A stretch of DNA of 22,823 nt from Smittium mucronatum (GCA_001953115.1 LSSL01005858.1:1-22823), one strand, 5' to 3'. Shown: positions 10,007-21,892, counted from the first letter of the stretch. Numbers and translations: made by a program. The notes: a model not told the origin generated them from the sequence alone.

Positions 10007-10320
10007 ACCTTAATTTGCTTTTTCTATTTTATTTAAGATTTCTTCCATTAATTATATTCATTCAATGTTTTTTCATTTTTTTATAAAAAAAAATATGGAA
10101 AATTTAAACAGTTTACACTTTTTTTTTTTTGTATCACGGAATTTTATTGTAAGATAACGTCAAACAGTTTACACTTCAACCTTTATTTTTTCCGAATTCC
10201 TAAAATTTATCATCTATCTATCCTTTTTTATAAAGACTTTTCACACATTCTTTTCTATCGCTTGGTATCATACCAGAACTTTATTAGTCAAATAGATCTA
10301 TCAATCATGAATATTTTTTA
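10007..10320. other. RFC1 3' flank with a spaced direct repeat
   Basis: The RFC1 stop codon lies inside an AATAAA string (10002-10007). The flank is T-rich, as expected for a 3' untranslated region. The 15-base word AAACAGTTTACACTT occurs at 10106-10120 and again at 10162-10176, 56 bases apart. A short palindrome, TGGTATCATACCA, lies at 10263-10275. No gene was seen. Confidence 0.6.
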
Positions 10321-10754
10321 TTTCCATCTATTGGATATTTAATATTTATTGATTCACCACAATGTCTTACATTAAAAAAATAATATATAAAAACAACTAA
10401 ATATAATCCGAAGGACGTCAAAACTATTGCTAATTGACATACTGGTCATTTCGCATATTTTTTGAACGATTAATAACAAAATTTTAAATTCTCATAATTT
10501 TAGAAAATATTTAAACTCATTTGAAAATATGATATTAAATATGGATTGAAGTGGGCGGGAAAAGTATATGAAAATTCTAGAACTCAAAGAATCTTTTTAT
10601 CTTTCTGAAAATTATTTAAATAAGCATGTTATTCTTGTTATGTTTCGATTAATACTAGAATATAGTATCATAATACCTACAATATTGCCATGTTCTCATT
10701 AGAAACGAGCTTTAATTTTTTTATAATTGATTTGGGTATGATAAGGTTGGGTGA

Positions 10755-10779
10755 GGGGGGGGGGGGGTTGGAAACCCCC
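10755..10779 (+). repeat. G13 homopolymer followed by C5
   Basis: Thirteen consecutive G residues (10755-10767) are followed after TTGGAAA by five C residues (10775-10779). The two arms can pair as a short GC hairpin. This is one of very few GC-rich spots in the desert. Confidence 0.9.
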
Positions 10780-11347
10780 TTTTTTAAAAAAAACTTACTG
10801 ATTTTTTATTCACTCTTATAAAATAATTAATTTTTTCTATAAAAATAAAATAAATTAAGACTTATCTTTCTTTGAAAAATTATTTTCCATACCCCCTAAA
10901 AATAAAAAGTGCCGTTCTGATATAAAATATTTATATCAGCATTTTTTAATGGTATTTAATAATATATACAACTTTATTTTGCAAAAATTGTTTTATAGTA
11001 TTATTATTTCGTATTATTTTTGCAAAAAAAAAAACATTCTGGATTAAAACCCAAAAACAATGTATTTTTTAAAAAAAATCTGAAATTTAATTATATAGAA
11101 AAAAATTACATTCTCCCAATATTAATATCCAGACTGTATATGCTTTGATATTATTTGACTCCGATTAATAATTTTAATAAATTACGATGATGAAAAAAAT
11201 AAAAAACTCCTATATAATCTAAAAATTGGGGTATGTCTTTTGGTCGTATTAAAAAAATAATAACATAATTTTTTTGAAAACAGTGTATTATGTGGCTTTT
11301 TCTGAAAATTTCATTCAATTGGTTTTTTGAGAAAATGGTTATAAAAA

Positions 11348-11371
11348 TAATAATAATAATAATAATAATAA
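11348..11371 (+). repeat. (TAA)8 microsatellite
   Basis: Eight perfect TAA units are present in non-coding DNA. Nothing else about the site suggests a role. Confidence 0.95.
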
Positions 11372-11760
11372 TTTCATCCTAATTAGCTCCAGAGAAAAAA
11401 TTTCGTGTTTTTAGTCCAATTCAATAATCTTAGACATAAAAAAAATCATAAAACTCAGTTATACAACATTTTAAAAATGTATTTCACTATTTTACTATTC
11501 AATATACAGTAGGTAGTATCAAAAAATTTCCTTTAAGCACAGTTTTAGTGATTAATCGAAAATATCCTATACATTTTTTTCTTGGAAAAAAACATCAAAT
11601 TTTATTTAAAAAACCCTTTCTGTGATAAAAATTTGATTCTTAATATTTTGAAAAACAAATCTTCAGTCGCTTTAATTGAAATCGGGATTACTAGAGTGAA
11701 ATAAAACTATTATAAAAAATTCAAATAAATAGTTTTACTGTTTATAAAATAAAATCTAAA

Positions 11761-11778
11761 CTAAAACTAAAACTAAAA
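11761..11778 (+). repeat. (CTAAAA)3 hexamer repeat
   Basis: Three perfect tandem copies of CTAAAA are present. About 70 bases downstream, at 11849-11868, a TTTTTA hexamer is repeated three times. Both are simple low-complexity repeats. Confidence 0.85.
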
Positions 11779-14700
11779 TATTATCATACTTTTTAAAAAG
11801 AAGTACGAAAACCCTTTCCGCTTTATATTTAGCTTCCTAAACTGAATTTATTTTTATTTTTATTTTTAAATTTAGGTCAATTATATATGGAAAATAGGAA
11901 TTTTATCACTGTTTAATTTTGAATTTCGAGTATTTTTTAGTTCACTATCCATTTTTGCGCCTTTTCAATGACTATTTTCTCATTTATTTTTAATAGAAAT
12001 ATTTTTAATAAAAAAACAAAATATAATAATGATTACTCATAAATTTCGAAATTATACGCTATTCGATTAAATTCGACTGATTTTTAATGACTGAATCAAG
12101 AATTTTTTTCTATATTCTATCATATATCTAGAAAAAAATTATATAAAAGCAAAATTTACGATAAAAGTGGTTTATGGTAAAAATTGTAAAAAATTGAGAA
12201 TTGAAAACTTTTTTTTTTATCTCTACTGAATTGGTATATTAAAATAAAGATTTTATGTTTTTTAATAAATGAATGGCTAAATAAAAAATTTCTGATTTTA
12301 ATAGCAACTAAAATCTAATAAAAAAGCGGGATAGAATGAGAATATGTTTTTATTGTGTCATTTAGAGTCCAATATATATATTATCTGACTCTGTGGCTCA
12401 TAAATTTCAAAAAATATCTTCCGAAAATATCTTAAAACAATCAAGGTACAGTTTTTCTTGATTTTGTTTAAATTCAGGCTATTTAAATCTACATTTTTCG
12501 TGTAATAATAGATTTGAGAAAAACTTCGTTGAAATATATTCTGAAATCCCATTTTTTAAGTCTTATAAAATTATAAAAATAATCATCAAAATTTTAAAGC
12601 AATAAATAATTTTTACAGTTTACTATATATTAATATTTGCTAATAATTCTATAAATACAAATATATATATATTGCATGTAGATACTATCATATGTATTTT
12701 TTAACCATACTTTGATTGGTTAATTTTTTAATTACGTAATTATTATCTAATAAATACCCTTTCTCTATTTTAGGGAAAAAATGGTGAAAAAAAAGAGTTT
12801 TTGCTCGGATATATTTTTAAAAATGATTAAATTAGGCTTTAATTTCTGGCTCAATGAAATAAAAAAATTTTAGAATTCTTTTCCATCCAATGAATAAAAT
12901 AACAATATAAAATTGTTAATAATATTTACTTAATTTTTATCAACTATAATTACGGATTAATTAAATTCTTTTATTAAAGATTGAATATAGTCTAGATAAA
13001 TAAAAATATTAATTAATTGTTAGACCGATACTGTAAATTATTTTTTTTCTCAATCCAATCGTTTTATTTATAATGAAAAATATAGGATTATTTCTTGGAT
13101 GGCCGTTTACGTTAATATAAAATATGATTAATTATCTAATAAGACAACTCATTTATCTATATGTAAAAAAAAAAAAAGTGTGTTAATTTTTAGTATAGAA
13201 TTATTTAGCTTTTATTGTAATATTGGCTTCATGAAAATGGTATTGGTTAATTGAAAGATTCAAAATAATAATAACTCATTAATTTTATTCAAGAGGAATA
13301 TTTAAAAAATTTAATCACAGTTACATAGGGATAAAGCCTTCCAAAAATATGTGAATTATAACCAATAATGAGTTTTATTTATTTATTTATTTTAAATATT
13401 CCTGCGATTTAAAATAATTTTTATCAATAAAAATTTGTTCCTGTGAGAAAATTATTGATAAACTGGGGCTATAATATACAAAAATACTGAGAGCTAAAAA
13501 ATATAATTTTTTTTTCATGGATGACTCGTTAATCTTCAGTATTTTTTAGAGTGAAATAGAGGCTTATATAACTGAAAAAACTTCAAATTATGAACTATTA
13601 GAATAAAATTTATTGAAAAAAATTAAAATTTGTAGCTGAATATCCATTAATTAAAATCTAAATTTTTTATTAAAACTTCGAAATAAAATAGATAAATATT
13701 TGAATTTAATAATATTTATAACAAGATTAATTATATTAATAGCAAAAATGGGGTAAATATATCTCATATATAGATAATTTTGAGAAAATATTTAAAGATA
13801 TTAAATTAAAAATGATCTTAAATGAGCCATAAATAGTATTCCATTTCTTAAATACCAATTTATTAAGTTTTTATAGATACAAGAAATAATATATAAACAT
13901 TCTCTTTCTCCAGTAACTCTCACATATACTCGAATGTTAAATTTACTCAAGGTGACTACCCTTTGATAATTTCTAGTTTCATCCATATTAACCAAAAATC
14001 AATTCCAGCGCTATGAGTATTAAAAAAAATATGATAATAAATCACATTCTTGGTTTATCAAAATCATCAACAAAGATCTTGAAAAAAAAATTTAAAAAAA
14101 ATATAAGAATTGATTGATTATAAGATCAGAAAGTGCGATATAAAATGCGGATAATATATTTTGAAATGATATTATCAGAAATGAACTCTACTCAGAGCTT
14201 TTAAGAAGATCTTAAGTATTATTAATTTTGTTAGATATATATAAAGTGATATCATAAGGATCCATTTTATTTATAAAAAAAAGATATTTGAGTAATCGAA
14301 AAAACTTCTCATTTGAAATTGGATAAATGTTTCTAAGATAGGCTGTAATTTATAAAAAATACTCTTTATAAGTTATAAAAATCGGGAAAAAAGTTTATGA
14401 GATTTTCTCCCTTAAAATAATAACTCTAAAAATTTTCTGCATAACTATCAGGGATAAATAAACTAAGCATAATATATTTCGATAATATAATTTTTAACTT
14501 TATACTAAAATATACTGAATTAATGAAGTGTTATATATCTCCAATTTGCGCTAAATGCACTAGAATGGAATCTATTTCAATAAGTAGGAAAAAAAAAAAA
14601 TTTTACCAGAATCGCGTTGTAGGGAAGCCTCAGTTGTGGATCTTATCAGGAATCTATTTATCAGAATTAATTTGGGGATTTATAATTTATTTTTAAATTC

Positions 14701-17280
14701 TTTTTGCATTTTAAACTCATTTAAGTAGTTTTACATTTTTCATGTTATTTTTTTTTATAAAAAATAAAAAATAATACACGCTTATAATTTTAACTTAAAA
14801 TTTGATACAAATTATTTAATAAATAACTTCTACTCCATAACAAAAAAATAAAATTATTTCTGAAAGGATCACTAAAAAAAAGTATCATCCATAAAAACAA
14901 AAAAATAACAAACTAATCTAAGACTTGTTCATATTCATTTAAAAATAAAATAAACAGTGAAATACATCCTTTATAACTTTTATTAGAATAATAAAATAAC
15001 TTTTAGTATAGATAGCGAAAAATAAAAAAAAACTATGTCAAGATTTAGTAAAAAACCCATTAAAAAATCTGAATTTGATGAATATTTTATAAGTTATAAT
15101 AAGAACTTTTCTAAAGGGGTTTATCAAGCATTTCATCGTAAAAAATAAGTGACTTTGATACTTTTTTAATAATTTCGGTGATATTAGAGTCGTTTATTAT
15201 CAGAATTTCCGATTTTTTGAGTTACAATTATATATAATAAAATAATCGAATAAGAAGGAATAGTTTATTTTTTTTAAAAAAAAGTTATAAAATATATCAA
15301 TTTTGTGCCAATAATTTTTACTTTTTAGTTATAATGAGGATCTAAAATTTTTTATCTTTGGGTATTTATTTTAAAAAAATTATTTAATGGGAGTATTAAA
15401 CCATTTATTATACTAATTATATTTTGCAATATACTATGTTTTATAAAGAAGTTTATTATTTTTATATATTATATTTTTAATACAGTTTTTCTCAAATTAA
15501 CTCACCTCTATAGTATTATTAAAGTAAATTATTTTAATTCATACATCGTATCAAAAGATAAAATACTAGATAAAAATACATTTGACTCAGTTTATTGAAT
15601 TTTTGGTGACGTTTGATTATAACCTTTTGCTTTGTTTTAGTCACTTATTACTGAGAACTGGTGTTGAAGAATATAAATAAAAATAAAAATTTTAAATTTG
15701 GAGTATTATTTTTTAGAGAGTTTATTTAAAATATTAAAATACTAAAAAAGCTTTTGAATAAATGTAAAAAAAGTAAAAAAATATGAAAAGAATACAAAAA
15801 AATTATTTTCTGTATGCTCAACCACTCAATATATGTTACTAGGCTTGGGTCAAAGAGGGAATTTATATACATATATATCGAATTAATTATTGGATATTAT
15901 TTTAATATTATTTTGATTATGAAAAAATAATAATGAAATAATATATCCAAATTTTATTTGAAAAAAACTGTCGAGAAAATAGTTTTTTTTTTAAAAAGAA
16001 AAAAAAAGGTTTTATGCATTATTATGCAAAATATCATGGATTATAATATTATGAATTATAAAGTAGTGAAATATATTTTAATTGACTATTTTCCTAATAA
16101 TATTAGTTTGAGAACACAATGGATAACTTTAAATAAAATAAATGCTGAATATAAGTTTTAATCTATAATGAAAGAGAAAATGTTATTTTTTTAAATATAT
16201 ATAACCACATATTTATTTGTTCTACTGATATAAATTTAATTAATATTTTAAAATGATAAAAATAAAAATAGATCATATACACCGACTTTCATATTTGATT
16301 AACATGATAGTCGATCTTCATAATTTTTTTTTCTAATTATAATCCTCTCTTGAAAAAAAAAGGGGGAGAGTTTAATACACTTTTCTTACCTTCATTAAAA
16401 AATCTAACTTTGTGAAAAGTTCTTAAATATGGGGTATCATAATAAAAATGTTTAATAACAAATTAATAAATCGACTTGAAACTTTTGAATTTTTAAATTA
16501 TAAATATTAATTAGCCTTAACACTTTATAAATAGATAATAAATAATATCAACGGGGTTTACCTTTGAATATTCTTGCTGAAAAATTCAAAATATATTCCA
16601 CTATAATTAAACCTTAGAATTAAATTGTTTTTGATATAAATTTCAGAGAAATTATTTACATATCGATAAAAAATATAAAGAGTAATTAAAAAAATTGACC
16701 AAGTTTAACCACGAGGAATTCTTTTTAATGATTTTTTTGCTATCTGATGACCCAAAAAAAAATCAAAAAGATCTATTAAGGATTTTTTTTTATTTTATAT
16801 AAAATATTTTAATAAATAAACTTCATTTTATATTAAATAATCATGGAATAAATGAAATCTGCCTCTAATTTAAGAATAATGGAAATAAAAGAAGAAAAAA
16901 TAAATAATAGTGATAAATTTATAATCATATTTAAAAAAATCTGAAAAATAATGCGTGTTATATATTTTTTCACTTTTTTAAAAGGATTTGGTAATATGTG
17001 CATCAGTACATGGGGCTCAAGAATTTTTAAAAGGATATATAATTGAAGATTTTTTTTTTCTGTGAACAAAAAAAATTAATCAGCGAAACGTGAATTTTTC
17101 TCTCTTTCAGACCGAAATTCAGCACTTATCAAACCTCTAAATTATATGTCCAGTAATAATTTTAATACTTTTCTGGGAATTTTTTATGTATGAGAATTTT
17201 TTTCTTAAAAAATTTGCCTCAGTATATGTAACTCAAGAATTTTATTATATTTTCTAATATTTATGATATAAATTAATTTT

Positions 17281-17283
<3 letters not shown>

Positions 17284-17324
<41 letters not shown>
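17284..17324 (+). repeat. Compound (AT)16(GT)n microsatellite
   Basis: Sixteen AT units (17284-17315) run directly into about five TG units ending at 17324. The same compound structure, AT then TG, recurs at 18124-18154. Confidence 0.95.
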
Positions 17325-17464
17325 AGGTATGTCTATCTAATATAATTTTAGTTATAAAATCGTGCATATGAATACCTGAGTATAAAAAAAACAAAATGTA
17401 TCTTCTTTTAGAATTATAAGATAAAAACATTATCGCTGTCTAATGAAATATTGTGTGTGAAGTT

Positions 17465-17493
17465 GGGATGGGTGGGGGTGGGGGTGTGTGTGT
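17465..17493 (+). repeat. G-quadruplex-like tract followed by TG repeat
   Basis: Four G runs are separated by one or two bases: 17465-17467, 17470-17472, 17474-17478 and 17480-17484. They fit the intramolecular G-quadruplex pattern with very short loops and are followed by a TG repeat to 17493. The surrounding DNA is almost free of G runs. A 95-codon open frame overlaps the tract but looks accidental. Confidence 0.8.
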
Positions 17494-17811
17494 ACATTTT
17501 AGGACTTTATTAGATCTTCGTGAAAATATTCATAATATTTTCGTGGATTTGAATAAATTTTATTATGGTAAAAACTTTCCTATAGATTTCATGGCCTGGA
17601 TTTTATTTATACGAAAAAATTCAGCCAACCCACTTTTTAAAAATAATGAAATCATTATAAATCTTACAAAAAATATGAAAGTCTTTTTTATTTTCCACTC
17701 GTTTAAAAATTTATACCATTCTTTGTTGATAAAAATATGAAATTCGGATTATTTTTTGGTATATGTCACATATTTAATGAATAATTAAACCAAATAAGAA
17801 ATAATGAAAAA

Positions 17812-17865
17812 ATTCTAATTCTAATTCTAATTATAATTATAATTATAATTATAATTATAATTATA
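17812..17865 (+). repeat. Hexanucleotide array, ATTCTA x3 then ATTATA x6
   Basis: Nine tandem hexamers without interruption: three of ATTCTA followed by six of ATTATA. The single C-to-A difference between the two blocks suggests expansion of a mutated unit by replication slippage. Confidence 0.95.
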
Positions 17866-18123
17866 AATTTAATGTATTATGTTTGAATTTAATTTCATCG
17901 ATTAAATTATCTACATATCTTGATAGTTAAATTTTAAAAGGATAAAATTTTTGTGTCATAATTTAAAAATTTAAGATAAGTTTGATAATAATTAGGAATA
18001 TATATTTAAATCTAATATAAATTTATACAAACTAAAAAATATAAAATATTATTTAATTTTAGCGTGTTTAACCAAAAATCGATTAAAATCTACATTTTTT
18101 AAAAATTAGCTTTAATATAGCTA

Positions 18124-18154
18124 ATATATATATATATATACAGTTGTGTGTGTG
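18124..18154 (+). repeat. Compound (AT)n-(TG)n microsatellite
   Basis: An AT tract at 18124-18140 is followed after CAGT by a TG tract at 18145-18154. It resembles the compound repeat at 17284-17324. Confidence 0.9.
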
Positions 18155-18989
18155 TTTTAAATAAAAAAATGAGTTTTTTCTAATTTATTTGGAGTTTTAA
18201 ACAAAATTTATCTATTTTTCTTTAAAGTACTCTATTGAATTTTTAGGCTATTAAATTAAACTAAAATAAATTTTCTATTATTTTTTTTTATTTAATTTTT
18301 TTGAAATATTTTCTTTTTTTAAAAAAAAAAGTCTTTGAAAACTAATTAAATAAATTGTATGAAATAATGAAAAATTCTCAGAAATATGTTTCGTTGATTT
18401 TAAATTATAAAAAATCAAAAAAGCTATCAAAAATAGTATTCAGTATTCACATTTGACCTCATGAAGGTCTTGCATTTTTAATCTAGAGATTATAGAGAAA
18501 TTTTACGTGTAAAGGGATTACTTACATGTTCTGATAGTATATTTTAAATATTTTTGTGATTTATTATTTATATATTTACTATTTTAATATTATTTTGAAC
18601 TAATTTGATGAATATCTGGGATTTTTTGAGATGTGAAAATTTTAAATCATAGAATTATAACCATTATTTTTCTGTTTTAAAAATTTAGGGCTATATAAAT
18701 GGATATATTTCCACCCGTAATATTCCCTGATATTGACTAGAATTTAAAACAGAGATACTAAAAACGCAAAAAATATATATATATCAAAAAGTATAATAGG
18801 CAAAAAAAAATATCTGAGACTTTAACTCATTTTGGGTGTTTCCAGGATAAAAATAAGAAAATATTTAGATTCTCACAGTTTTCATACTCCATATTCACAT
18901 TATGAAATAATCATCATCTTAAATTGAATAAATCGAGAAATTTTAATTTTAATGGTTTTTTATTGGTTAGCTGATAAAAAAACGGTCTA

Positions 18990-19020
18990 TTTGAATCAAA
19001 TGAGGCCAATTTGATTCAAA
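18990..19020 (+). repeat. Perfect 12-bp hairpin with GAGGCCA loop
   Basis: The arm TTTGAATCAAAT (18990-19001) and its exact reverse complement (19009-19020) flank the 7-base loop GAGGCCA. The loop is GC-rich relative to the region. No T-run or neighbouring gene gives it an obvious role. Confidence 0.7.
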
Positions 19021-20493
19021 ACCTACAAATTTAGGGGAAAAAAAAACAAATTGATTTCATGAGAATCTAGTTAGGCTTTATAATATCCTTTTATGTTATT
19101 CACAATTTAAAACCTGTCAAATAACTCAATACATATTTAACCATCCTAAATAAAAAAAAATTAAGTAATAGGGAAAATTCAACTTGTACTTTTTTTTTTG
19201 GTGCACTTTTTTTGACCCTATTGTCCCATAATAATAGCTTTCTTTTGTTATCAGAATCCATTTCCAATGAAATGGAATATTTCTATCAATTCTATAAATT
19301 TTTTAACTTTATCGGTTAAAAATAAAGATAATTGTGGATTTTGATATCTAGTAACTTTTTTCAGATCATATGACACAAAAAACGACATTCAATTTTTAAC
19401 GAACTTTCATGAGGCTAAATGTTTTTTAAACACTATAAAGTGTGTGATATGATGTTTTTGCGTGTAATTAAAAAAAAATCATAATTTTAATTTTCACAAT
19501 TTATAGGAACTAAATAGTGAAAAACGTTATTTTATTTTATTGTGCCTAAATTGATACGTTTAAAATTAATTTGATTTTTTTTTTTGCCTGAATTGACAGA
19601 TTTTGAGTCTAATTGTCCATTTTTGGCATTTTAAACTATATAAATATATATTAATTGATTCACCCATAGTATCAAATTAATTTTTGACATATATTTTTCT
19701 ACATATAATATAAAATTCTTAATTTTTTTTTCGATTATTTGATTATTAGTTTTCTTGTGATTTCGAGATATAAATACACTGAAATTTCGTTTTAATATCA
19801 CAGTTTTTAGTGAATCCATCCCAAATAAATAAATAAATTGAATCAGTATTTAAGGCATTATCTATTAAAATATCAGAGTTTTTTTGTTATTTGTATTAAT
19901 ATCGTAAAAAAATCGGATTTAACGTATTTAAAACTACCTAACATCAAATATAATATACATCCGTGTCATACTCTATTTTTCAAAAAATATCTTAATTTTG
20001 TAATTATAAGTTCATCCTTAAGAAATATATTTTCATGGAGAATTTTTTTTTTTAATTGTGATCGAGTATTTAATGGATTCGATCCTTATTTTGAATCGAT
20101 TTTTGAATAGTTATTTTGAGATTCTTGTGATTTCCAGCCGCTTTTTACTGGCGGTTTTTTTTTTTAAAAAAAAACACATATATCACCAAATTAAATATGT
20201 TAGTATATATTAAATCAATTTTAACCAATAAATTAAACGATTTTTTCATACTAATCCTATAATTTAGAGGCACTAGTCATAATTCAATACAGGTTTTAGG
20301 TTTAAAACGCACTCTCAAAGAATAAGGCACCGAAATACTGTGAAAAAATCTACTCTAAAACAAAGCTACGAAAATCCACATAGGCAGATGTAAGGAACCT
20401 CATGGTTCTTGGAAAAGACTAGGGTATATAGGTTTATTATGACTAAGGTATATTTCAAACGAAGGTGGAATGAAAAGATAAGAAAACTGATTG

Positions 20494-20531
20494 AAAAGCT
20501 TGCATTCAAAAAAGTGGGAATGCGAGCTTTT
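20494..20531 (+). repeat. 14-bp hairpin, 10-base loop
   Basis: The arm AAAAGCTTGCATTC (20494-20507) pairs with GAATGCGAGCTTTT (20518-20531). Thirteen pairs are Watson-Crick and the remaining one is U-G if transcribed from the plus strand; from the minus strand the same position would be an A-C mismatch. It lies in a slightly less AT-rich patch (about 20280-20600) in which no coding frame could be recognised. Confidence 0.7.
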
Positions 20532-20678
20532 TATTAAGGATAAGAGGTAAATTGTTAATAGATTATATGAAAATTTAATCAAGGAGTAATGCGCTCAATC
20601 AATAATGATTGGATTATTATATCAGGTTTAAATATTAACAGATTTTAAAATAAATAAGTAAATCTAAACTATCCATTA

Positions 20679-20684
20679 CCCCCC

Positions 20685-20716
<32 letters not shown>
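20679..20716 (+). repeat. C9 run and (CA)15 microsatellite
   Basis: Nine C residues (20679-20687) lead into fifteen perfect CA units ending at 20716. This is the longest dinucleotide repeat of the CA/TG type in the window. Confidence 0.95.
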
Positions 20717-20717
<1 letters not shown>

Positions 20718-20748
20718 CCATTATCAAAAACAATTTATAAACGAATAG

Positions 20749-21029
20749 CTCTTTCAATAGAATCGAGAAATAAAAAAATAAAACACGATTGAGATTGAGA
20801 ATTTACGAGGTAACTTTAAAAAAAAAATTAAAAAAATTCAAGTATTTTAATATTTACGCTTTTAATAGACCCCGCAGGAAGCAGAAAACCTCTTTCAATC
20901 GAATCAAACTTTGGAAAAATAAAATAAGATTGAGATTGAGATTGATAATTTAAGAGGTAACTTTAAAACACTATTTTTTTAAAAAACTTCAAGTGTTATT
21001 AATATTTTCGCTTTTAAAAGATCCCACAG
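20749..21029 (+). repeat. Diverged tandem duplication, 141-bp period
   Basis: Two units, starting at 20749 and 20890, share the same order of landmarks. Each begins CTCTTTCAAT, then has a GATTGAG hexamer repeat (two copies in unit 1, three in unit 2), then GAGGTAACTTTAAAA, an A/T run, TTCAAGT, CGCTTTTAA and a GA(C/T)CCC(G/A)CAG end. Small insertions and deletions separate the copies. No coding potential is shared, so this looks like an old local duplication or two monomers of a decayed satellite. Confidence 0.8.
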
Positions 21030-21892
21030 ATATCAATACACCTTTTTTTAACTAATAGAACCTTCAAAAAGCAAAAAAAAAAAAATCAAATCGACACTTT
21101 TTCAGGTAATATTAATGATAATTTCTCTCTATTAACATAATATATAGGAATATTCTTTTGGTTATAAATTAACCTAGTGTATTATATTGTTTTTTTAATC
21201 TTTTTTATCGTTTATACTTTATTAATGAATGAAATCCCTCTTTTTTTAATTCTCAAATAATTAAATACAAATATTTATGAATAAATATACTAAATATCTT
21301 TTTAATTTTATATCGAAGGGATTTAAATTTTTTCTAGGCGAAAAACAAGGTAAAATAAAAGTGTGTATCTACATACTTTTTGATTTAATAGATGAATAAA
21401 TTTTACAAATTCTATATTTTCTCTGTTTTTGAAACTTATATAAATCTTAAAATAAAAAATTATCATTCATTTTGTAATACCAAAAAGCAGGATATAGGTA
21501 AAAATTATTTTTTAATATTTTTATTTAATTTATTCTGTGCTATTTGAAATTTAAATATATTTGAGAATATTTATCTTTTAATAATTAGGCTATTTTTATT
21601 AATTTCGTTATTTTAGACCCGATATTTAAATCATTTCAGGTTCACAAGAAGATATATTTAACTAAATAACTTATTTTTTGAATATTACACGTTTTTTTAT
21701 ACAATTCATATTTAAAATAATACGCAAATACCTTGTTGGAAAATGAGACTATATTGAGCAACAAAAAGATAAATAAATTCAAAATAAAATACTGTTTTAA
21801 AAATGGAAAGTCCCAATAATTTTATTCTGAAGGTAAAGAATTAAATTTTCTTGTAAAAGAGTAATTTTTTCAATCAATAAAGGGAGTAAATT

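Larger units (their letters stand above)
10321..21890. other. Gene desert of extreme AT content
   Basis: Apart from the repeats and hairpins listed separately, no gene could be supported here on either strand. Base composition is extreme: the line 13681-13740 has only four G or C in 60, compared with 27 of 60 in RFC1 coding DNA at 8401-8460. The open frames that exist are short, rich in Ile, Lys, Asn and Phe, lack motifs and are what such composition yields by chance. Long A and T runs are frequent. Candidates for what it could be are a centromeric or subtelomeric AT-rich block, an origin region, or repeat DNA decayed beyond recognition; the sequence alone does not decide. Confidence 0.7.

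Noticed and set aside
10554..10562. GGCGGGAAA, which matches an E2F-type site
   Set aside because: No gene starts nearby on either strand, so a lone 9-base match has no regulatory context.
11761..11778. CTAAAA repeats as possible telomere-like sequence
   Set aside because: Only three units, internal to the contig, and not a known telomere unit; treated as a simple repeat.
15958..17069. Open frames at 15958-16161 (plus) and 16833-17069 (minus)
   Set aside because: Residues are almost only Ile, Lys, Asn, Phe, Leu and Tyr, as expected by chance at this base composition; no splice-consistent extension or motif was seen.
17453..17740. 95-codon plus-strand open frame
   Set aside because: Its start is encoded by the G-rich and TG repeat tract and the rest is typical AT-rich noise with no motif.
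20070..20100. ATTCGATCC, reminiscent of a tRNA T-loop
   Set aside because: The flanking bases do not form a five-pair T stem and no acceptor or anticodon arm could be fitted.
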